The notes under the pieces are model-generated. The model made no database searches. It was not told the origin of the DNA and saw only the letters and a list, made by a program, of their open reading frames with translations. From Acidithiobacillus caldus ATCC 51756 (GTDB taxonomy: Bacteria > Pseudomonadota > Gammaproteobacteria > Acidithiobacillales > Acidithiobacillaceae): a stretch of DNA of 64,000 bases. How positions within the stretch are numbered: position 1 is the stretch's first letter; each line of letters starts with the position of its first letter. Of this stretch, positions 52,907-61,390 are shown in pieces. The stretch is taken from the NCBI RefSeq assembly GCF_000175575.2, contig NZ_CP005986.1, positions 124,001-188,000 of the forward strand, given 5' to 3'. A program made the position numbers and the translations under genes.

Positions 52907-54166
52907 GAGGTCGCTGAAAAAATATTGAAAAATCTCTTTTGATTGGGATATTCGGTCACAAAACCCCGGGAAACAGGCGCGGGCGCAGCTGTTTTGTTGT
53001 TTTTCTGAGCTTTTGGTAGCCCTTGGACGGATTCCGGACGCACGAATCCCATCAAGCCACTGCCAGTCGCGCCATCCGCACGAGGTTGTACGCGGTGGCC
53101 GCCAAGGAGAAGTGCAGACCGACCCGTTCCAAACCACGGAATCGGGTTTTCCGCATCCCTCCCACAGTCTTCATCCAGCCGAAGATGGATTCTATCCGCC
53201 GCCGGACGTGGATGCTCATGGCATAGCCCCGGTGGCGAGTAGTCCGGGCATCGATGGCCGAGCCTTTCCGCTTGCGGGCTACATGAGGGGTCACATTCCG
53301 GTCCCGGAGATCCTGAACAAAGCCGTGACGGTCATAGCCCTTGTCGGCACCGAGGGTGATGCGCTGGTTCCCGCCCAGATCATCCACCAATTGGGTAGCG
53401 GCATCCACTTCTGCCGTGCCATCGGCGGTGGTCACCTGTTCCCCGGCAATCAATCCATGCCGATTATCCATGAGCACATGACCCAGGTAGGCCAGACGGG
53501 ACGCCTCTCCGGGAGCCTTCTTGTACAGCCGGGCATCGGGGTCCGTCACCGATGCGTGGGTCTCATTGCTGCGCTCCTGGCCCCGGAAGTCGGAGCCATC
53601 ACCGCTACGATCTTCGGGATCCTTGGGCTGAAAGGATTTCTGCGAGGCCCAGGCCTCCAACAGCGTACCATCGACGGAGAAATGCTCTTCGGAGAGCAGA
53701 TTCTGGCCGCGAGCCTGTTCCAGTACGGATCGGAAGAATTCCCGTACCGTCCCGTGATCCAGCAACCGATCGCGATTCTTAGTAAAGACCGTGGGCACCC
53801 AGACCTCGTCGTCCATTCCCAAACCGACAAACCAGCGGAACAGCAGGTTGTAGTTGAGTTGCTCCATCAGCTGCCGTTCCGAGCGGATGCTGTAGAAGAC
53901 CTGCAGGAGCAGTGCGCGCAGGAGAAACTCCGGGGGAATGGAGGGGCGACCGTAGCTCGAGTACATCGTGCTGAAGTGGCTATCCATCTCCGCTAGGGAC
54001 CGCTCCACGATAGCCCGGATCGCTCTCAGCGGATGGTCCTGGGGCACCCGTTGCTCCGGGGAAACGTAGCTGAATAACCCTTGAGTCTCTACCTTGGCTC
54101 CACGCATCTTTCCACCCCCCGCTGCACCATTTTGCCCAGTATACCACCGACTTTTTCAGCAGCTTC
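52907..54166 (-). mobile_element. IS5-family insertion sequence, copy 2 (1260 bp, inverted)
   Basis: Target duplications TTAG lie at 52903-52906 and 54167-54170. The ends are the same as those of copy 1 in reverse orientation. It sits between the ribosome-binding site and the start codon of the dsrE-like gene, separating it from the porin gene it would otherwise follow by about 15 bases. Confidence 0.95.
53052..54107 (-). CDS. IS5-family transposase, copy 2
   Basis: The protein is identical to that of copy 1 except Phe124 for Cys124, caused by one base (TTC instead of TGC). All DDE motifs (SVDGT, GADKGYD, RRIESIFGW) are present. It is likely functional, which means one or both copies could still move. 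Confidence 0.95.
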   Translation of the reverse strand: MRGAKVETQGLFSYVSPEQRVPQDHPLRAIRAIVERSLAEMDSHFSTMYSSYGRPSIPPEFLLRALLLQVFYSIRSERQLMEQLNYNLLFRWFVGLGMDDEVWVPTVFTKNRDRLLDHGTVREFFRSVLEQARGQNLLSEEHFSVDGTLLEAWASQKSFQPKDPEDRSGDGSDFRGQERSNETHASVTDPDARLYKKAPGEASRLAYLGHVLMDNRHGLIAGEQVTTADGTAEVDAATQLVDDLGGNQRITLGADKGYDRHGFVQDLRDRNVTPHVARKRKGSAIDARTTRHRGYAMSIHVRRRIESIFGWMKTVGGMRKTRFRGLERVGLHFSLAATAYNLVRMARLAVA

Positions 54167-54185
54167 TTAGGTTGGCCTCCTCGCC

Positions 54186-55547
54186 TCAAAAACTGATCAT
54201 CGCCTGCATGGCAAACTCATTGTCGGTTGCAGCGCTAACGGCTGCGCCGGGGCTGTTTGGTGCCACCCCTGGGGCCTTGAGCGTGCGAAAATAGTATCCC
54301 GCCATCAATTTTGTGAACGGTGTGAAGTGGTACTGCAGGGCAAGAGCCCAGGTCTTGAATATTCGCTCCTGACCCGCTGCCTCTAAGTTGGGGAGACGAT
54401 TGTAATAGTCATAGCGAACGTCCGCCTCAATCCGTTTGGTGAGGAAAAGCCCTCCCTCGATATAATATCCGTTGGCAGTGTTGTTAATGTTCGTATACAA
54501 CTGATCATTGTACAGTGCTGGCTGCAAGCCGAGTGCTTGACTGAAAGCGGCAGGCGCAGAGATCCATCCATTACCTCGCATATACTCGAATTTCAGCCTG
54601 CGACCCCACTGGTGCATGTAGCCTTGCAGGTACTGAAATCCAGCCCCCTCCCGCTGCATGGTATATGCGTGGCCAAGATAGTCCGGCTGTGCGTTCTGGT
54701 ACCAAACCCAAGCGGTGACATCACTGCGGAACGGGCCGTGCCCACCGAAGATATATGATCCCTGAAGTCGGGCTGCATACAGGGGACTATTGGAGAGATT
54801 CCCCGCCGCTACGCTTCCATACATGCCAACCATGGCCCCGTAAGCGACCTGCCAGTGTCCCCATGTCTTCCAGTCAAAAAGCTGAATACCTGGGTACCGG
54901 AACGCGTTGACTCCGAGGGCTTCAGAAGAGGGGACAAGCACAGATCCACTGGGACCCGTTGCATAGGGCGATGACGGACTCGCCTCATAAAATGGTTGCA
55001 GCATTAGCTGATTGATGACCGTAGGGAAAACCACATAGTTGTAGCTCATGTACCCATTCATGGCATCTTCCGCACTCGGTGCGCGGATTATTCCTGCTTC
55101 AATGCGCACCCCGGGAACGTAGCCACTGAACGTGAAACGACCATCTTGCAGTTGTGGAGTATACTGCCCCCTGACCATAGTAGCGGCATTATTCCCAAAT
55201 TCACCCGCAAAAAAGTAAGAAATATGTGGATTGATCCACCCTCGGATCATTAAACGAGCACGCTGGATAATACCCGTAGTGCTATTTGAAAAATTCGGCC
55301 CCACCAAATTGTCATGGGGTACAGCGGAAATATATCGTTTCAGAGCTGGATTATAGATCTCTGCCGGCGTTCCCGCCATCGCGAAAACATCTGGTTCGAT
55401 AAACCCAGAAATCAGAGGAACATTCTTGGCGTTGGTATCCTGAATTTTAAACCAGTTTGCTGCCGACGCTGTTGTGAAGCATATGCCAATCGAACTTACC
55501 GCCAGAGCGATAGCGAGTCGACGTTTTGCCGCGACGGGACCATTCAT
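54186..55547 (-). CDS. Outer-membrane porin-like protein
   Basis: The 453-residue product starts at the ATG at 55547, which follows AAAGGAG; an upstream extension of the frame is rejected. A signal peptide is visible (RRLAIALAVSSIGICF, cleavage near TASA-AN). The mature part has alternating beta-strand patterns (RFTFSGYVPGVRIEAGIIRA; GYYIEGGLFLTKRIEADVRY) and ends in Phe, the usual C-terminal residue of beta-barrels. It resembles phosphate-selective porin-like (OprO/P-type) proteins. Before the IS5 insertion it was probably followed by the dsrE-like gene in one operon. Confidence 0.8.
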   Translation of the reverse strand: MNGPVAAKRRLAIALAVSSIGICFTTASAANWFKIQDTNAKNVPLISGFIEPDVFAMAGTPAEIYNPALKRYISAVPHDNLVGPNFSNSTTGIIQRARLMIRGWINPHISYFFAGEFGNNAATMVRGQYTPQLQDGRFTFSGYVPGVRIEAGIIRAPSAEDAMNGYMSYNYVVFPTVINQLMLQPFYEASPSSPYATGPSGSVLVPSSEALGVNAFRYPGIQLFDWKTWGHWQVAYGAMVGMYGSVAAGNLSNSPLYAARLQGSYIFGGHGPFRSDVTAWVWYQNAQPDYLGHAYTMQREGAGFQYLQGYMHQWGRRLKFEYMRGNGWISAPAAFSQALGLQPALYNDQLYTNINNTANGYYIEGGLFLTKRIEADVRYDYYNRLPNLEAAGQERIFKTWALALQYHFTPFTKLMAGYYFRTLKAPGVAPNSPGAAVSAATDNEFAMQAMISF

Positions 55548-55732
55548 TGTTCCACTCCTTTGGACTTGTGTTAATTGGTTATTCGTGTAAGCATTATTCG
55601 TGCCGCTTTGAAAATATTGACAACCATCCTCAGAGTGGCGCGAAATGGCGCAGCTAGGCCTTGTACTAATGTCCGACAAGGAACAGCGCAATCTGTTTTT
55701 ATTATGATTTACTTATTTTTAGGAGATGTGAA

Positions 55733-56212
55733 ATGAGAAGCTCTGTAACAATTCTTGCAGGTATCACAGCCGCCATATTCATGACGTCTGTAGCCGGCGC
55801 GACCGACCTGTATGTTGAGACCATTTCGGCACCAATCAATCAAGTCGCCCCAGAGCTGGCGCACGCCTTGGCTGCACACCACTTCAAGGTCGTGATGCAT
55901 CTGGACATATTGAAGCGAATCGAAGCGAAAGAAATGCAGTTGCATATCCCTCACCTGAATAGGGGTCAGTTCACCGATGTACAGGCTTTTGTATTTTGCA
56001 ACCCAATGTTTTTTAGTCAGTTACTCAACAGTGACTGGAAGTCCGCTTCGCTCTGCCCCTTGAATCTAACAGTGTACGGAAAGGGTATGTCTACCACGAT
56101 CGTGTATCCTGAGCGCATCGCGTATGTTCAGAAGACTCCCGCCAATCGGACAGCACAGCGTATCGACTCCGCAGTTATCGCAGCTCTGAAAAGTATTCCC
56201 AAAGTAAACTGA
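55733..56212 (+). CDS. Exported DUF302-family protein
   Basis: The 159-residue product has a signal peptide (VTILAGITAAIFMTSVAGA). A DUF302-like domain follows: VAPELAHALAAHHFKVVMHL, LKRIEAKEM, AFVFCNPMFF, LCPLNLTVYGKGMSTTIVYP. DUF302 proteins are small sulfur- or metal-stress-associated proteins of unknown chemistry. The ATG at 55733 follows TAGGAGATG. It is transcribed divergently from the porin gene, so the two may share a control region (55548-55732). Confidence 0.8.
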   Translation: MRSSVTILAGITAAIFMTSVAGATDLYVETISAPINQVAPELAHALAAHHFKVVMHLDILKRIEAKEMQLHIPHLNRGQFTDVQAFVFCNPMFFSQLLNSDWKSASLCPLNLTVYGKGMSTTIVYPERIAYVQKTPANRTAQRIDSAVIAALKSIPKVN

Positions 56213-56305
56213 TCCTCACAACGAAACGCTTTTACTCTTGGCGCTAGGGTTGACATCAGGGCGCCAGGATGATGAGCGTTAGGCACAGCGTGGCATATTG
56301 AGCCA

Positions 56306-56800
56306 TCAATACACGGGAACCAAGGCGTATCCTCGCTGCTGGTAAGCAATCACCGAGATGAAGCCACTCTCGACAGGCTGTACAGTTGGTATCAACGCAG
56401 AGGGATGAACATCCATGCCATGGAGAGCAACACCGCAGGCCTGGAAGCGGATACCTTCCTTGGTGAGCATACCAATCTCATGCTCGATAGTTGCAACAGC
56501 TCGTTCCTCGGTATACGGGATTCCCCTACGGTTTTTTGTCAAGAAGGCAACGTCTGGTCCAATAAAGACCACGATGAAATGTGGCGTTACCTTCTGTTGT
56601 AGAAGCTGTTTACGGGTTAGGCCGATAACTTTTACCAAGTGGGCAACAGCATTGGGATTTTTGATGTTAACCAGAAACACCGCCTTGGCCGAATGAAGAC
56701 CAGAAAGTGCCTGTGCATCGGATAGGGTGTTACCTTGACTGATGCAGGAAAAGAGGCCTGACGATATAACCAACATAATTGCTAATATTCTGAAGCTCAT
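56306..56800 (-). CDS. DsrE-family probable lipoprotein
   Basis: The 164-residue product starts at the ATG at 56800 after AGGAGAGG. The signal peptide ends in a lipobox-like LFSC (residues 17-20). The DsrE-type core reads AKAVFLVNIKNPNAVAHLVK, HFIVVFIGPDVAFLT and EGIRFQACGVAL with the conserved Cys. It is a divergent paralogue of the protein at 52406-52903. An ISL3 element lies 53 bases upstream of its start and may have cut off its promoter. Confidence 0.8.
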   Translation of the reverse strand: MSFRILAIMLVISSGLFSCISQGNTLSDAQALSGLHSAKAVFLVNIKNPNAVAHLVKVIGLTRKQLLQQKVTPHFIVVFIGPDVAFLTKNRRGIPYTEERAVATIEHEIGMLTKEGIRFQACGVALHGMDVHPSALIPTVQPVESGFISVIAYQQRGYALVPVY

Positions 56801-56853
56801 GGCGTTTCCTCTCCTAGTCAACGAGTCAGCCTGCTAACCACGAAGCAAAATCA

Positions 56854-58157
56854 GGCTCTTCGACATTTTGAGTGGGTAAGGCGGTATGATTGCCTAGTGG
56901 AGCGGTCAGCAAGCCGAGGGGATTTATGGACCAAGGGAATCAGCTGTTCACGCTGGCATTGGGCCTAGTTCCACCGTGGGCGGTGGACGCGGTTCGGTTT
57001 ACGGTGGAGGAGAAGCGCCTGGACCTCTATGTGAACTTCTCAAGAGGTAGCCACTTCCCTTGTCCGGTCTGCGGTCAGGATTGTCCCGTCCATGACACGC
57101 AGGAGAAGGTCTGGCGCCACCTCGACTTCTTCCAGCATGCGGCCTACCTCCATGCTCGGGTGCCGCGGGTCCAGTGCCCGGAACACGGTGTGCATTTGGT
57201 GCCCGTCCCCTGGGCGCGGGAAGGCTCAGGATTCACACTGCTCTTCGAGGCTCTCGTCATGGCCATGGTCCGGGAGATGCCGGTGTTGACGGTTTCCCGA
57301 TTGGTCCGGGAGACGGACCAGCGACTCTGGCGGGTGATCGACCATTATGTCTCCAAAGCCCGCGAGGCGGTGGACATGTCGGAGGTTCAGGCCATCGGTG
57401 TCGACGAAACCAGCAGCCGGCGCGGCCACGACTACATCTCCCTGTTCGTGGACCTGGCGGCCAAGCGCTTACTCTTCGCCACCCCAGGCAAGGATGCTCA
57501 GACCTTTGAGAAGTTCTGCGAAGATCTGCAGGCCCATGGTGGTAACTCCGAGGCTATTGCGGAGGTGAGCATGGACCTCTCTCCAGCCTTCCAAAAAGGT
57601 GCCGCAGAACACCTACCCAACGCCCAGGTCACCTTCGATCGCTTTCACCTGATGAAGCTCATCAATGAGGCCGTGGACGTCGTGCGCAAGGGAGAGGTGT
57701 ACTCCCAACCCGACCTAAAGAAGAGCCGCTGGCTTTGGCTCAAGAATCCAGGAAAGCTCTCGGCCAAGCAGAGCGCCAAGCTCCAGGAGCTCCTCAAGAA
57801 CCAGAACCTCAAGACGGCCCAGGCCTACCAGTTCCGCCTGACCTTCCAAGAAATCTTCACGATCCAGAATCGCCACCAGGGCGCTGTGCTCCTCAAGGCC
57901 TGGATGGAAAACGCCAAGGCCAGCGGACTACCCCCTCTGGTCAAAGTCACCTACACCCTCATGAACCACTGGGATGGCATCCTCCGCTGGTTCGAGAGCC
58001 AGATCACCAACGGTATCTTGGAGGGCTTCAACAGCCTCCTGCAGTCTGCCAAGGCCAAGGCCCGTGGCTACCGAACCCACAAGAACTTCATCAATATGGC
58101 CTATCTCATCCTGGGTAAGCTCGATCTCCGGCTACCCACATGAAACGTCGAAGAACC
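56854..58157 (+). mobile_element. ISL3-family insertion sequence (1304 bp)
   Basis: It is flanked by 8-bp target duplications CAAAATCA at 56846-56853 and 58158-58165. The terminal inverted repeats align as GGCTCTTCGACATTTTGAGT (left) and GGTTCTTCGACGTTTCATGT (right, read inward), both continuing GGGTA. It contains one intact transposase and is similar in type to ISL3 elements known from Acidithiobacillus. Confidence 0.95.
56926..58143 (+). CDS. ISL3-family transposase
   Basis: The 405-residue protein has an N-terminal zinc-finger region (FPCPVCGQDCPVHD; HARVPRVQCPEHG) and the DDE core. The core has Asp in AIGVDETSSRRGHDY, Asp in EVSMDLSPAFQKG and Glu in ITNGILEGFNSLLQSAKAKA. The ATG at 56926 follows CGAGGGG; a longer start at 56890 is less likely. 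The frame is intact. Confidence 0.95.
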   Translation: MDQGNQLFTLALGLVPPWAVDAVRFTVEEKRLDLYVNFSRGSHFPCPVCGQDCPVHDTQEKVWRHLDFFQHAAYLHARVPRVQCPEHGVHLVPVPWAREGSGFTLLFEALVMAMVREMPVLTVSRLVRETDQRLWRVIDHYVSKAREAVDMSEVQAIGVDETSSRRGHDYISLFVDLAAKRLLFATPGKDAQTFEKFCEDLQAHGGNSEAIAEVSMDLSPAFQKGAAEHLPNAQVTFDRFHLMKLINEAVDVVRKGEVYSQPDLKKSRWLWLKNPGKLSAKQSAKLQELLKNQNLKTAQAYQFRLTFQEIFTIQNRHQGAVLLKAWMENAKASGLPPLVKVTYTLMNHWDGILRWFESQITNGILEGFNSLLQSAKAKARGYRTHKNFINMAYLILGKLDLRLPT

Positions 58158-58241
58158 CAAAATCAGTACCGACGTCTTTACGCCCCGTAAGAAAGGTGTT
58201 TTGGCAGAGTAAGCGCTAAGACTGAACGACAGCTAACGCTG

Positions 58242-58796
58242 CTATTTTTCCCTGATTACCGGCAGTACATGTAACATGTATCCGCCAAAAAGTCCTACCA
58301 TAGCCCCAAGCAGAACCTCGCCCATCCGCATGGTAGCATTCAGCCATGGAGGGCTAGTATTCAAATGGGAGAAAATCACGATCAGCAGTAGCGTCGATAC
58401 GACCTGCCGCCCGCGATCAGCAAACCCTAATATTTGGCTGAGTAGTAAGGATAGACCTATCACCACGGCCAAGGATCCCATGTTTGGCGGAAAGTAAATT
58501 AGATAAATCACCGCGGCAAAGGCCCCCAGGATGCCTGAGATCAAGGTGGCCCAAAAACTGGATCGTGTTTCCTGCCAGTGATCCTTGAAGACGGCCAAGA
58601 CCGTGACCGCTGACCATAATGCGCCAATGACTGCTGCCGTGACATGGGTGGGTACCAGTTCATCAAGGCCATAGCCCATGAAATACGCGATGAGAACCAG
58701 GACGGTGATGATCGTACTGCGCAAATACGGATCCCGGCGCTGCAATTGCATTTGCTTTTCTTTTAGTTGCAGAGCACTTCGTGTAAACAATGACAT
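58242..58796 (-). CDS. FUSC/aromatic-acid-exporter-type membrane protein
   Basis: The 184-residue protein has a basic N-terminus and about five hydrophobic segments (TIITVLVLIAYFMGYGLDEL; VTAAVIGALWSAVTVLAVF; LISGILGAFAAVIYLIYF; SLAVVIGLSLLLSQILGF; VLLGAMVGLFGGYMLHVL). This is the pattern of the FUSC membrane domain. Full-length exporters are longer and carry a cytoplasmic domain, so this is a minimal version. It precedes nothing on its strand within 80 bases. The substrate is unknown. Confidence 0.7.
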   Translation of the reverse strand: MSLFTRSALQLKEKQMQLQRRDPYLRSTIITVLVLIAYFMGYGLDELVPTHVTAAVIGALWSAVTVLAVFKDHWQETRSSFWATLISGILGAFAAVIYLIYFPPNMGSLAVVIGLSLLLSQILGFADRGRQVVSTLLLIVIFSHLNTSPPWLNATMRMGEVLLGAMVGLFGGYMLHVLPVIREK

Positions 58797-58832
58797 GACA
58801 GTGGCAAATCCCCCATTTTCAGTGTCGTCGAC

Positions 58833-59738
58833 TTACCTCGGACCAAGTTCGTCGAGAGTGTAGCCCGTAGGGTAGCTTGGTCGACGTAATCGCGTGCGTA
58901 AAACAGGTCTTTGGTGTAGTGGCAAGGCGGCAGCAACTTTTCCTCGCACGCGCAGCGCTTGAGTCAGTGACCATCTCAACCAGGCTGGTTGAGGCGGGAT
59001 GCCTAAGGCGGATAGCAGGGGTGCATCGAGCAAGGCATGGATGGCGGGGCGGCCCAGCGCAAAAAGAGCGCGGGGCAGATAGAATCCGAGCAGCAGATCG
59101 GAGGTCTGCCGGGCAACGTCGCGGTTGGACTGAGCAAGGCGGAATCGTGCGCTTTCATAGGCGATGTTGAACCGCTCGAACTCCCCATAGTCCATAGGGA
59201 TGTCTTGAATATGCATGCGCTCACCGACGGCATGCCAAAAGTAGAACCAGGCCAGTCGTTCGCTTTCCTGCAGGGCGCGGTACCCATAGCGGTCTATCCA
59301 GCGGATCGGTTCGTAGACGAAGGTGGACAGCACATAGAGATAGTCTTCATTCCGAATGGGATAGCGTGCATGTTGGCTATTGATATTGGCGATGGCGGCC
59401 TTTCCCCGTGGGCTATTGTAGCCGTGCTCGATGATCTCGCTGAGCAAGAGATCGGTGTCGTCATAGCGTTTTCGGGTCCGTTCTGTGAGCTCACCCGTGC
59501 TGCGCAGCAGCGCGGATATCCGTGGAACGGCGTAGGTCCGGAATAATGCCAACTCCAATGAGCGGGCCACATCGAAGGGAAACGCGCAGGTGGCGATCAG
59601 GAAGGTCATGCGGCAGTGATCGGCCAGGGGATCGAGCTGCAGGAGTTCCTGGGTATAGGCGGTATCGGGACGGATGAGCCCTCCACAGAGGATGACGGTG
59701 AAGGATAGGATGGTGCCCGAAGAGGCCTCCGGGAGCAA
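58833..59738 (-). CDS. MpaB-type oxygenase-family protein (DUF2236)
   Basis: The 301-residue protein carries the DUF2236/MpaB pattern: TFLIATCAFPFDVARSLELA, LFRTYAVPRISALL, TRKRYDDTDLLLSEIIEHG, NEDYLYVLSTFVYEPIRW and YFWHAVGERMHI. The family includes heme-dependent latex-clearing and MpaB'-type oxygenases, but most bacterial members are uncharacterised. The start is uncertain: the ATG at 59738 gives the longest form, and internal starts such as 59609 (MTFLIATC) are possible. It lies 36 bases upstream of the FUSC gene, so both may form one operon. Confidence 0.75.
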   Translation of the reverse strand: MLPEASSGTILSFTVILCGGLIRPDTAYTQELLQLDPLADHCRMTFLIATCAFPFDVARSLELALFRTYAVPRISALLRSTGELTERTRKRYDDTDLLLSEIIEHGYNSPRGKAAIANINSQHARYPIRNEDYLYVLSTFVYEPIRWIDRYGYRALQESERLAWFYFWHAVGERMHIQDIPMDYGEFERFNIAYESARFRLAQSNRDVARQTSDLLLGFYLPRALFALGRPAIHALLDAPLLSALGIPPQPAWLRWSLTQALRVRGKVAAALPLHQRPVLRTRLRRPSYPTGYTLDELGPR

Positions 59739-59993
59739 ACGACGGACTGGGGATTATCGCCGTATCGCGATGCGCAGGTTGCCGGCGTCCGGAATATTCC
59801 CCGATGGGTCTCTGAAGAGAGTCCCGCGCAAGATCACGGACTCCGCTGGTAGCGTGAACCCAGTTTGGGCAAGTTGTCGCTAAGCGCGCAAGTTTCTTCG
59901 CTACCGAGAGGGATCCAGAATCGGATCCACCGTCTCCGACCATTTGGTGTTGGTTCCCTTGCCAACAATGCTGCCCATGGCTACTCTTAGCCC
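59739..59993. other. Intergenic region between the MpaB-type gene and the TumE/TumA pair
   Basis: A 255-base divergent spacer. It should hold promoters for both sides, but no clear consensus pair was found. There is no coding sequence beyond the possible upstream extension of the reverse-strand gene. Confidence 0.4.
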
Positions 59994-60290
59994 ATGAAGG
60001 CCACAAAACTGGCTCAACGCCGAGTCGTTCTTTCGGAGACGCGCTTCGCCGAGATCGTGGTCTGGCATGTTGCTAACCCGGTACCAGGCAGCGCTCACTC
60101 GTTCAAATATCGGCTTGCCTATGTGGTCCTTGGTGACTGCGTTCTGCGCTACGACAACGAGGCTGGGAAAGGAGACCATCGGCACGTGGGCGGTACGGAA
60201 GAGGTCTACCGATTCTCCAGCCCGCGCCAGTTGATGGCCGATTTCTTTGAGGATATTGCGAGGTGGAATGATGAACACCCTGACGATTGA
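59994..60290 (+). CDS. TumE-family toxin (DUF6516)
   Basis: The 98-residue protein has the family pattern RRVVLSETRFAEIVVWHVAN, PVPGSAHSFKYRLAYVV, CVLRYDNEAGKGDHRHVG and YRFSSPRQLMADFFEDIARW. This matches the TumE-type toxins of type II systems. Its stop lies 23 bases inside the next gene, the matching antitoxin, giving a toxin-first order. The antisense frame covering it is a shadow. Confidence 0.87.
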   Translation: MKATKLAQRRVVLSETRFAEIVVWHVANPVPGSAHSFKYRLAYVVLGDCVLRYDNEAGKGDHRHVGGTEEVYRFSSPRQLMADFFEDIARWNDEHPDD

Positions 60291-60612
60291 GGTCCGCCCC
60301 CTGCGCGACAGTCTAGCGAACGCCGCGCAGGCTATGGAGGACTTGGTGCCGACCGAGACCTCTATCAGCTTTGATTCTCCCGAGCTGCTCTGGAAGGTTT
60401 TGACCGCAAAGCGGTGGGAACTCCTGAAGGTCATGGTGGGCGCCGGTCCGCTGGCGTTACGTGAGATCGCACGGCGGACGGGGCGCGCCGTGAAATCTGT
60501 CCATATGGATGTTCATGCACTGTTGGATGCGGGGGTCATCGAGCGCCGGGCGGCGGGTTTTATTTTACCGTACGATGCCGTGCACGTTGATTTTTTTCTC
60601 AAAGCTGGATGA
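60268..60612 (+). CDS. TumA-family HTH antitoxin
   Basis: The 114-residue protein has an N-terminal helical part (LANAAQAMEDLVPTETSISF) and a winged helix-turn-helix (RWELLKVMVGAGPLALREIA, RRTGRAVKSVHMDVHALLDA). Its closing wing segment reads IERRAAGFILPYDAVHVDF. Two adjacent ATGs (60268 and 60271) follow GAGGTGG. It overlaps the toxin gene by 23 bases, and such antitoxins usually autoregulate the operon. Confidence 0.85.
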   Translation: MMNTLTIEVRPLRDSLANAAQAMEDLVPTETSISFDSPELLWKVLTAKRWELLKVMVGAGPLALREIARRTGRAVKSVHMDVHALLDAGVIERRAAGFILPYDAVHVDFFLKAG

Positions 60613-61102
60613 TGTGCCAACTATGGCAGCTCTGCGGGAACATTGCACCTACGGGGCTTGCGGAGATATTATCGAATGCGGAGAATGGCAAATTCAGACT
60701 GAAAGCGGTCATTCAACGTGTTGAATAATTTGCCTATAGATAGCGTTATATCACATCAATTTGAAACAAAATGGCACTCTCCCTATTTCCCAATGTGCAA
60801 CGAGGGGCGATCCTTCTTCGGCAGATTGTAATAGGCAACAGTTCCCGCACCATTGAGTGCAATGAGAGCCAGACATCCGGAGAGCGGTATCAGCAAGAGA
60901 AGCACAATGGTGATTTGAAGTATCCGACGCAACGCGTGAGGGTAAATCATCAGTGTCGTCTCGCTACTGTAGGTATCTGGCTACAGTCAGTCTTCGCATA
61001 TTGGCCGCCAATTCTGCTGTTCATCGGATAATTGTTGCATCTTTCCTCTTGGCACGAAACATGCTGCTATTCAAGCTGTCTCAACAAGCGGGAGGGTACA
61101 CC
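60613..61102. other. Gene-free stretch (490 bp) before the glycine-zipper lipoprotein gene
   Basis: No supported gene was found. An 86-codon open frame at 60771-61031 lacks a ribosome-binding site and any recognisable pattern. The frame of the downstream lipoprotein is open upstream from 60953, but the true start is at 61103. Confidence 0.5.
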
Positions 61103-61390
61103 ATGTCTTCGTTTGCCAAATCACGAGGTCTAGAGCGGCCTCAGTCTTCCACCTTGCGGATTAGCTTCAATGGTCGCAAGGCTTGCTTTTTCGCACTGTG
61201 CCTGACGGCTCTCACGGGTTGCGCGAATATGACGCCCACCCAACAATCTGCTTTGAGTGGCGGGGCGATCGGTGCGGCTGGCGGTGCAGTGATGGGTGCC
61301 GTGGTTGGCGGGAGTCCCGCCGTGGGTGCTGCCGTCGGCGGCGCAGCCGGAGCTGCCGCCGGGGCATTGCTGTCACAAAATAGACAATGA
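61103..61390 (+). CDS. Glycine-zipper lipoprotein (OsmB/YMGG-like)
   Basis: The 95-residue product starts at the ATG at 61103 after GGGAGG. Its signal region is unusually long and ends in the lipobox LTGC near residue 46. The mature part is a glycine zipper (GGAIGAAGGAVMGAVVGG, then AVGGAAGAAAGALL), as in outer-membrane OsmB-like proteins. It overlaps the next gene by four bases (ATGATGAAT). Confidence 0.8.
   Translation: MSSFAKSRGLERPQSSTLRISFNGRKACFFALCLTALTGCANMTPTQQSALSGGAIGAAGGAVMGAVVGGSPAVGAAVGGAAGAAAGALLSQNRQ

Noticed and set aside
52406-53137. 243-codon version of the dsrE-like protein
   Set aside because: The N-terminal 78 residues are translated from inside IS5 copy 2 on the wrong strand; the natural ATG and the original ribosome-binding site can be reconstructed.
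54186-55691. 501-residue version of the porin
   Set aside because: The first 48 residues lack a ribosome-binding site; the ATG at 55547 has AAAGGAG and is directly followed by a signal peptide.
59901-60434. 177-codon reverse frame over the TumE/TumA pair
   Set aside because: Antisense to two recognisable overlapping genes; no domain of its own.
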